Shown here: positions 37,197 to 42,495 of the stretch, piece by piece
How the letters are laid out: each line of letters begins with the position of its first letter
How positions within the stretch are numbered: position 1 is the stretch's first letter
Source: Nocardia arthritidis NBRC 100137
GTDB lineage: Bacteria > Actinomycetota > Actinomycetes > Mycobacteriales > Mycobacteriaceae
Reading direction: 5' to 3'
Assembly: GCF_001612765.1 (NCBI RefSeq)
Contig: NZ_BDBB01000057.1
Span: forward strand, 1 to 42,495
Length of the DNA stretch: 42,495 nucleotides
Translations under genes and position numbers: made by a program
Notes under the pieces: model-generated
Seen by the model: the letters and a program-made list of their open reading frames with translations, nothing else
Databases searched by the model: none
What the model was told of the DNA's origin: nothing

Positions 37197-38258
37197 TCAG
37201 TTGTCGCCTAGTGTCTGCGTCAGCTTCGCCCAGCGCTCCAGCAGCGCGGCCGCGTTGCCCGCATCGATCGCCTCGGCGGCGCGCTCGATGCCCGCGGCGA
37301 GCGCGGCATGCAGATCCGCGTCCGGATTACCCGCGCCGCGCGACCAGTCGTAGGCCACGATCGCCGCCGCCGAATTCAGCAGCACCGCGTCGCGGACCGC
37401 ACCACCGCGACCGGCGAACACGTCGCGGGCCACGCCCGCGTTCACCTCGGCGTCGCCGCCGCGCAGCGCGTCCAGTTCGACCCGGGGGATGCCGATGCGG
37501 GTGGGATCGATGGTGGTCCGACGCGTCCGTCCGCCCGAGACGATCCACGCGTCGGTAGTGTCCGAGGTGGTGATCTCGTCGAGCCCGTCGTTGCCGCGCA
37601 CCACCAGGGCGCTCGCACCGCGTTCGGCGAACACCCCCGCGATGACGGGCAGCAGGTCGGCGAACGCGCAGCCGACCAGCCCGGCGCGCGGCTGCGCGGG
37701 GTTGGTGAGCGGTCCGAGCACGTTGAACACCGTCGGTATGCCGATCTGGCTGCGGGCCGCCCCCGCATAGCGCAGGGCGGGATGGAACACGGCCGCGAAG
37801 CAGAAGCCGATGCCGACCTCGCGCACACAGCGCGCCACCGCCTCGGGACCGAGCGCGAGCTTCACGCCGAGCGCTTCCAGCACATCCGCGCCGCCGCTCT
37901 TCGACGACGCGGCCCGGTTGCCGTGCTTGACAACGGGAACACCGGCGGCGGCCACCACGATCGAGGACATGGTGGAGATGTTCACCGAACCGGACCGATC
38001 CCCGCCGGTGCCGACGATGTCCACCGCGTCGCCATCGATGCGCACCAGCCGGGCGTGGTCGAGCATGCCCGCGGCCAAGCCGGTCAGTTCGGCGGGCGTC
38101 GGGCCTTTGATCTTCATGGCGACGCCGAACGCGGCGATCTGCGCGGGAGTGGCGTTGTCGGACATGATCTCGTTCATCGCCCACGACGTGTCGTCCGCGG
38201 CCAGGTCGCCACCGTCGGCGAGGACTCCGAGCACCTGAGGCCAGCTGCGCACGCTCAT
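37197..38258 (-). CDS. trpD: Anthranilate phosphoribosyltransferase
   Basis: Second committed step of tryptophan synthesis: anthranilate + PRPP to phosphoribosyl-anthranilate, in the cytosol. It has 353 residues. The PRPP-binding loop is DIVGTGGDRSGSVNISTMSS (about residues 80-99), with VVKHGNRAASSKSGGADVLE and VFNVLGPLTNPAQP as the other family signatures; the Mg-binding DE pair lies in VVRGNDGLDEITTS. ATG 38258 follows GGGAGAAG by about 8 nt. It stands alone without other trp genes, as trpD does in M. tuberculosis (Rv2192c). Repeat copy C is upstream. Confidence 0.96.
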   Translation of the reverse strand: MSVRSWPQVLGVLADGGDLAADDTSWAMNEIMSDNATPAQIAAFGVAMKIKGPTPAELTGLAAGMLDHARLVRIDGDAVDIVGTGGDRSGSVNISTMSSIVVAAAGVPVVKHGNRAASSKSGGADVLEALGVKLALGPEAVARCVREVGIGFCFAAVFHPALRYAGAARSQIGIPTVFNVLGPLTNPAQPRAGLVGCAFADLLPVIAGVFAERGASALVVRGNDGLDEITTSDTTDAWIVSGGRTRRTTIDPTRIGIPRVELDALRGGDAEVNAGVARDVFAGRGGAVRDAVLLNSAAAIVAYDWSRGAGNPDADLHAALAAGIERAAEAIDAGNAAALLERWAKLTQTLGDN

Positions 38259-38329
38259 TCCACACTTCTCCCGTCACACCGGTTTCACGCACCAGTTCGT
38301 CCGCACGCAGCCTAGCTCTGTTGGTTCTT

Positions 38330-38418
38330 CCAGCGCCTGCGGCGCTGGGTGTTCGCGGCCCCTTTGTGGCTCGCGAGCGGCGCGTGCTCGGTCTCGCTTC
38401 GCTCGAAACCGGGAGTTG
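38330..38418 (+). repeat. Interspersed palindromic repeat, copy C
   Basis: It begins with the perfect hairpin CCAGCGCCtgcGGCGCTGG (38330-38348), then GTGTTCGCGGCCCCTTTGTG and GCTCGCG, a short variable piece, and the conserved tail TGCTCGGTCTCGCTTCGCTC with GAAACCGGGAGTTGAG. It has the same order of blocks as copies A and B but the shortest middle. It lies between trpD and the hypothetical gene, both on the minus strand. Confidence 0.8.
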
Positions 38419-38468
38419 AGCCGATGCCACTGGGTCGGCGCCGTCGAACGAGGCTGGTCGCGGGGCCG

Positions 38469-38900
38469 TTATGGGTGTGGGCCCGGTTGCAGGGCGTCCC
38501 AGCCGTCGGCGGTGCCGTCGTGGCGCTGGGCGAGGCCGGCCATGCGCGAGCGTTCCTGGGAGCAGTGCAGCGCGTCGAGCAGTTGGACTCGCTGGAGAAT
38601 CACCGTCTCGAGCTCGTCGCCGCCAGGGCCGCCGGCCGGCGGCGCGGGGGAGTAGCCGTCCTGTGCGGCGATCGCGCAGACGGTGGGCACGTGACGCGGC
38701 GGAATGCGCAAGTGATGCCGTAGCACCGCCGGTGCGTCCGGCGTCAGCCCGGTCGCGCGCGCCAGCACGGCCGAGCACGCCTCGGTGTCGTCGAAGCAAG
38801 CCGCGACCACGACCAGGTCCGCTCGGTCCGGGTCCAGCGGGGTGGGCCGGTCCCGCCGGAACAGCCGCCGCCACAGCCGCGGTCCCATATCTGTCTTCAT
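38469..38900 (-). CDS. Conserved hypothetical protein between trpD and ctaE
   Basis: A 143-residue soluble protein. Features: basic N-terminus (PRLWRRLFRRDRP), a Rossmann-like start (DRADLVVVAACFDDTEACSA), LRHHLRIPPRHVPTVCAIAA, and a C-terminal helix (LQRVQLLDALHCSQERSRMA). AAGGAGA lies 8 nt before the ATG at 38900, a strong ribosome binding site supporting a real gene; ATG 38888 is the alternative. It is divergent from ctaE, with about 200 nt between. No function is recognised. Confidence 0.75.
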   Translation of the reverse strand: MKTDMGPRLWRRLFRRDRPTPLDPDRADLVVVAACFDDTEACSAVLARATGLTPDAPAVLRHHLRIPPRHVPTVCAIAAQDGYSPAPPAGGPGGDELETVILQRVQLLDALHCSQERSRMAGLAQRHDGTADGWDALQPGPHP

Positions 38901-39099
38901 CTCAGCTTCTCCTTACCCTCGCCTGTCATGCTGGCCGGGCGTTCGTCCGCGCTGTGCGACCCGTTCCGGGGGCGCCGACCCCGCTCGCGCCCCGCCCCGC
39001 CTGGTCGAGAGCCTGCCCCTTCCTGCGTTTTCCGACACGGAGGAACGAGTTTCGTACCCGGGTTCGGCTGTCGTACTACGACGAGTCATACTTACCCCC

Positions 39100-39711
39100 G
39101 TGACGACCGCAGTAGGGACCCCAGGATCGGCCATTACCCAGCGTGTGCATTCGCTGAACCGGCCCAACATGGTCAGCGTCGGTACCATCATCTGGCTGTC
39201 GAGCGAGCTGATGTTCTTCGCAGGCCTGTTCGCGATGTACTTCGTCGCGCGCGCCCAGGCGCACGGTAACTGGCCGCCGGAGCCGACCGAGCTGAATCTG
39301 AAGCTCGCAGTGCCGGTCACGGCCGTGCTGGTCGCGTCGTCGTTCACCTGCCAGATGGGCGTGTTCGCCGCGGAGAAGGGCGACGTGTTCGGCCTGCGCC
39401 GCTGGTACGTCGTCACGCTGATCATGGGCGCGTTCTTCGTCGGCGGCCAGGGCTACGAGTACATGAACCTGGTGCACGAGGGCACGTCGATCGCCGGCAG
39501 CTCCTACGGCTCGGTGTTCTACATCACCACCGGCTTCCACGGTCTGCACGTGATCGGCGGTCTGATCGCGTTCGTGTTCCTGCTGGTGCGCACCAAGGTC
39601 AGCAAGTTCACCCCGGCGCAGGCCACCGCGGCGATCGTCGTCTCCTACTACTGGCACTTCGTCGACATCGTGTGGATCGGGCTGTTCGCCACGATCTACT
39701 TCGTCCGCTGA
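39100..39711 (+). CDS. ctaE: Cytochrome c oxidase subunit III (aa3)
   Basis: Five-helix subunit of the aa3 oxidase, 203 residues, in the inner membrane. Visible helices: VGTIIWLSSELMFFAGLFAM, LAVPVTAVLVASSFTCQMGV, WYVVTLIMGAFFVGGQGYEY, FHGLHVIGGLIAFVFLLV and FVDIVWIGLFATIYFVR; the SSELMFFAGLF and GFHGLHVIGG motifs are diagnostic. The start is taken as GTG 39100 (VTTAVGTPGSA), near which a TACTTA -10-like sequence suggests a leaderless or very short leader; the open frame upstream is not coding-like. It heads the ctaE-qcrC-qcrA-qcrB operon, the usual actinobacterial arrangement. Confidence 0.95.
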   Translation: MTTAVGTPGSAITQRVHSLNRPNMVSVGTIIWLSSELMFFAGLFAMYFVARAQAHGNWPPEPTELNLKLAVPVTAVLVASSFTCQMGVFAAEKGDVFGLRRWYVVTLIMGAFFVGGQGYEYMNLVHEGTSIAGSSYGSVFYITTGFHGLHVIGGLIAFVFLLVRTKVSKFTPAQATAAIVVSYYWHFVDIVWIGLFATIYFVR

Positions 39712-39796
39712 TCGTGGCCGCCGCGCTGCCGAACGCGCGCGGTGCGACCCAGGATCTTTCGCAGAAGTCGGTTCCGTCTACTCCAAAGGGACACAG

Positions 39797-40660
39797 ATGA
39801 GTTCATCTCCCCCGTCAGCGCCAGAGCCCGCCAGCCCCGGGAACGGCCAGGCCAGCAAGACGCGCAGGCAGCGCCGCGTTCGCCGTCGCATCGCGGGCGG
39901 GCTTGCGCTGCTGGTGGGCCTCGTCGGAGCAGGCTTCCTGGCATCGGCACTCACGCCGGACCCGCAGCGTGCGACCGCGCACGAGGACCAGTCCGCGCTC
40001 ATTCGCGAGGGTCAGCAGCTCTACGACACGTCCTGCATCACCTGCCACGGCGCCAACCTGCAGGGTGTCGCCGATCGCGGTCCCAGCCTGATCGGCGTCG
40101 GCGAGGCCGCGGTCTACTTCCAGGTGTCCTCCGGGCGCATGCCGATGGCGCGTAACGAGGCCCAGGCCCAGCGCAAGCCCCCGAAGTTCGACGCCCACCA
40201 GACCGACGCGCTGAGCGCGTACGTGGCGGCCAACGGCGGCGGCCCGACCGTGCTGCGCGACGCCGACGGTGAGATCGCCCAGGAGTCGTTGCGCGGTGAC
40301 GACATCGCCCGCGGTTCGGAGCTGTTCCGGATGAACTGCGCGTCCTGCCACAACTTCACCGGCCGCGGCGGCGCGCTGTCCTCCGGTAAGTTCGCGCCGC
40401 CGCTGGAACCGGCCAGCGAGCAGCAGATCTACGCCGCGATGCTCACCGGCCCGCAGAACATGCCGAAGTTCTCCGACCGCCAGCTGAGCCCGGAGGAGAA
40501 GCGCGACATCGTCGCCTACGTCAAGAACGCGACCGAGGAGCACAGCCCCGGCGGCTGGGACCTCGGCGGCTTCGGTCCCGCGACCGAGGCCCTGGCCATC
40601 TGGGTGGTCGGCATCACGCTCGTGGTCGGTGCCGCTATGTGGATCGGATCCCGGTCATGA
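39797..40660 (+). CDS. qcrC: Diheme cytochrome c subunit of the cytochrome bcc complex
   Basis: Passes electrons from the Rieske centre directly to CuA of the aa3 oxidase, replacing soluble cytochrome c in actinobacteria. It has 287 residues: N-terminal anchor helix (about 33-52, IAGGLALLVGLVGAGFLASA), two cytochrome c folds with heme motifs CITCH (C80, C83, H84) and CASCH (C181, C184, H185), and a C-terminal anchor (LAIWVVGITLVVGAAMWIG). Methionine ligands probably lie in SSGRMPMAR and GPQNMPKFS. ATG 39797 has AAAGGGACA just upstream. It lies 85 nt after ctaE and 72 nt before qcrA. Confidence 0.96.
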   Translation: MSSSPPSAPEPASPGNGQASKTRRQRRVRRRIAGGLALLVGLVGAGFLASALTPDPQRATAHEDQSALIREGQQLYDTSCITCHGANLQGVADRGPSLIGVGEAAVYFQVSSGRMPMARNEAQAQRKPPKFDAHQTDALSAYVAANGGGPTVLRDADGEIAQESLRGDDIARGSELFRMNCASCHNFTGRGGALSSGKFAPPLEPASEQQIYAAMLTGPQNMPKFSDRQLSPEEKRDIVAYVKNATEEHSPGGWDLGGFGPATEALAIWVVGITLVVGAAMWIGSRS

Positions 40661-40732
40661 CCGGTCAGCGCCTGGAGGCGGTAGCTAGCGTGGCCACGGA
40701 GGGCGCCCGGCCATGCCGAAAGGACACAGGTC

Positions 40733-41932
40733 ATGAGCAGTAAGGAGCGAGACGACATGGGTCGCCCGGATGAGGGCCACGACGCGCAGCAGTCGAACGA
40801 GCAGTCGGTGAACGCCACCCCGGTGGAGCCCACCGAGGCGGAGCTCGACAAGCTGTCGCGTGACGAATTGGTCAAGCTCGGTACCGAGCGCGATGGCGTC
40901 GACGTCGCCTATCGCCGCGAGCGCTTCCCGATCCCGGGCACCCGGGCGGAGAAGCGCGCCGAGCGCGCGGTCACCTTTTGGTTCGCCGTTTCCGGCCTCG
41001 CGGCCGCGGCGCTGGTCGGCGTGTTCCTGTTCTGGCCGTGGGAGTTCAAGGGCAAGGAGGAGGAGGGCCACGGGCTCTACTCGCTGTTCACCCCGCTGGT
41101 CGGCCTGACCTTCGGCATCTCGGTGCTGGTGATCGGCGTCGCGGTGGTGCTGATCCGCAAGCTGTTCATTCCCGCCGAGCTGTCCATCCAGCAGCGGCAC
41201 GACGGTCCGTCGCCGGAGGTCGAGCGCCGCACCCTGGTCGCCGAGCTGCAGGACGCGCTGGACACCTCCACCCTGGGCCGCCGCAAGATGATCACCCGCA
41301 CCGCGGGCGCGGGTGTCGGCGTGCTCGGCATCGGCGCGCTGCTGGTGTTCGTCGGCGGCATGATCAAGAACCCGTGGGCCAAGGGCGACAAGTCGCCGCT
41401 GTGGGTCTCCGGCTGGACTCCGGACTATCCGGGCGAGACCATCTACATCCGCCGCGACACCGGTCGCCCGGAGGACGTGGTGCTGGTGCGCCCGGAGGAC
41501 CTGGACGCGGGCGCCATGGAGACGGTGTTCCCGTGGAAGGAGAAGTGGCGCGGTGACGAGCACGCGACGCTGCAGTCGCTGCGCGGCATCCGCAACGCCG
41601 TCATGCTGATCCGTCTGCGCACCGAAGACGCGCAGAAGGCGATCAAGCGCAAGGGTCAGGAGAGCTTCAACTACGGCGACTACTTCGCCTACTCGAAGAT
41701 CTGCACCCACCTCGGCTGCCCCACCTCGCTGTTCGAGCAGCAGACCAACCGGATCCTGTGCCCCTGCCACCAGTCGCAGTTCTCCGCGACCGAGTGGGGC
41801 AAGCCGGTCTTCGGTCCCGCCGCTCGCGCGCTGCCGCAGCTGCCGATCACCGTCAACGCTGAGGGCTTCCTGGTCGCCAACGGCGACTTCATCGAGCCGC
41901 TCGGCCCGGCCTACTGGGAGCGCCGTTCATGA
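40733..41932 (+). CDS. qcrA: Rieske iron-sulfur subunit of the cytochrome bcc complex
   Basis: High-potential 2Fe-2S subunit that takes electrons from menaquinol. It has 399 residues, the long actinobacterial form: a charged N-terminal extension, three membrane helices (about 82-100, 119-140, 192-212), then the Rieske domain. Cluster ligands are C324 and H326 in CTHLGC and C343 and H346 in CPCHQSQF, with C329 and C345 as the stabilising disulfide. ATG 40733 follows AAAGGA by about 9 nt. Its stop overlaps the qcrB start as ATGA (41929-41932), indicating coupled translation. Confidence 0.96.
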   Translation: MSSKERDDMGRPDEGHDAQQSNEQSVNATPVEPTEAELDKLSRDELVKLGTERDGVDVAYRRERFPIPGTRAEKRAERAVTFWFAVSGLAAAALVGVFLFWPWEFKGKEEEGHGLYSLFTPLVGLTFGISVLVIGVAVVLIRKLFIPAELSIQQRHDGPSPEVERRTLVAELQDALDTSTLGRRKMITRTAGAGVGVLGIGALLVFVGGMIKNPWAKGDKSPLWVSGWTPDYPGETIYIRRDTGRPEDVVLVRPEDLDAGAMETVFPWKEKWRGDEHATLQSLRGIRNAVMLIRLRTEDAQKAIKRKGQESFNYGDYFAYSKICTHLGCPTSLFEQQTNRILCPCHQSQFSATEWGKPVFGPAARALPQLPITVNAEGFLVANGDFIEPLGPAYWERRS

Positions 41933-42495
41933 GTCCTTCAGTCGCAGCCCAAGCCAGCGAGGCGGACGAGCGGTACCGCGCCGCCGCGTTCATGAAGCGG
42001 TCGATCAACAAGGTCTTCCCGACCCATTGGTCGTTCCTGCTCGGCGAGATCGCGCTCTACAGCTTCATCATCCTGCTGCTGTCGGGCGTGTACCTGACCC
42101 TGTTCTTCGACCCGTCGATGAGCGAGGTCGTCTACAACGGCGCTTATCAGCCGCTTCGCGGTGTGACGATGTCGCGGGCGTACGAGACCGCCCTCAACAT
42201 CACCTTCGAGGTCCGCGGCGGTCTGTTCGTGCGGCAGGTCCACCACTGGGCGGCGCTGCTGTTCGCGGCCTCGATCATCATCCACCTGTTCCGGATCTTC
42301 TTCACCGGCGCGTTCCGCAAGCCGCGTGAAGCGAACTGGGTGATCGGTTCGCTGCTGCTGATCCTGGCGATGTTCGAGGGCTTCTTCGGCTACTCGCTGC
42401 CCGACGACCTGCTGTCGGGCACCGGCCTGCGGGCCGCGTTCGGCGGCATCACGATGAGCATCCCGATCATCGGCACCTGGATGCACTGGCTGATC
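41929..42495 (+). CDS. qcrB: Cytochrome b subunit of the cytochrome bcc complex, N-terminal part
   Basis: Diheme membrane core of the menaquinol-oxidising complex and the target of drugs such as telacebec in mycobacteria (established knowledge). The first 189 codons are present; the gene runs off the right edge. Visible: KVFPTHWSFLLGEIALYSFI, the first helix, then RQVHHWAALLFAASIIIHLF with the first pair of heme-side histidines, and LILAMFEGFFGYSLPDDLLS at the Qo side. ATG 41929 overlaps the qcrA stop by 4 nt. The second His pair and C-terminal helices are outside the window. Confidence 0.96.
   Translation, partial: MSPSVAAQASEADERYRAAAFMKRSINKVFPTHWSFLLGEIALYSFIILLLSGVYLTLFFDPSMSEVVYNGAYQPLRGVTMSRAYETALNITFEVRGGLFVRQVHHWAALLFAASIIIHLFRIFFTGAFRKPREANWVIGSLLLILAMFEGFFGYSLPDDLLSGTGLRAAFGGITMSIPIIGTWMHWLI

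Noticed and set aside
12098..38418. CRISPR array
   Set aside because: The three repeat copies are tens of kilobases apart and differ in length; there are no regular spacers and no cas genes.
1..42495. tRNA, rRNA, prophage or intact insertion sequence
   Set aside because: No tRNA cloverleaf, rRNA segment, transposase or integrase with recognisable motifs was seen on either strand.

Overview
The window is a high-GC chromosomal segment from a mycolic-acid actinobacterium, most likely Nocardia or a close relative. The evidence is very high third-position GC, frequent GTG starts, leaderless promoters, an actinobacterial cytochrome bcc-aa3 respiratory gene set (ctaC, ctaF, ctaE, qcrC, qcrA, qcrB), the PI-mannoside mannosyltransferase gene pimB, and a gene order close to the Mycobacterium tuberculosis Rv2182c-Rv2215 region as I remember it. 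The genus is an inference; no search was run.

Left part (1-16.6 kb): the 5' end of sucB (E2 acyltransferase), a small conserved protein, leucyl aminopeptidase pepA, a TetR regulator with an N-terminal Cys4 finger divergent from a GNAT acetyltransferase, gcvT, ilvE, a metallo-beta-lactamase-fold hydrolase, the late cobalamin genes cobS, cobT and cobU, a DJ-1/AraC-type regulator, a tiny membrane ORF, a DUF3043-type membrane protein, an A-type Fe-S carrier, an adenosine-kinase-like PfkB kinase and asparagine synthetase.

Middle (17-25 kb): ctaC-ctaF (oxidase subunits II and IV), an FAD-linked oxidase, a PhoD-type phosphatase and a Spo0M-like protein. These are followed by a two-gene cassette of different base composition: an EamA/DMT transporter and a membrane-anchored alpha/alpha-toroid (prenyltransferase/terpene-cyclase-repeat) protein. 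The cassette is closed by a strong terminator and is the least familiar system in the window.

Right part (25-42.5 kb): a tightly packed minus-strand set (two SRPBCC proteins, an ArsA/MinD-like ATPase that appears to use a CTG start, a CxxCP protein, a ROK glucokinase, a PlsC acyltransferase). Upstream of it lie pimB, a membrane HExxH peptidase and two secreted NlpC/P60 peptidoglycan hydrolases that share a conserved promoter element. Then come a DEDDh exonuclease/GIY-YIG nuclease fusion, a stand-alone Lrp/AsnC sensor domain, a small secreted protein, trpD, a conserved hypothetical, and the ctaE-qcrC-qcrA-qcrB operon, cut by the right edge.

Recurrent non-coding features: (i) a TANNNT hexamer ending 6 or 7 nt before the start codon in twelve genes, the signature of leaderless transcripts; (ii) three copies of a palindromic interspersed repeat (about 12.1, 30.8 and 38.4 kb); (iii) strong hairpin terminators, mostly between convergent genes. 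I saw no tRNA, rRNA, CRISPR array or intact insertion sequence.
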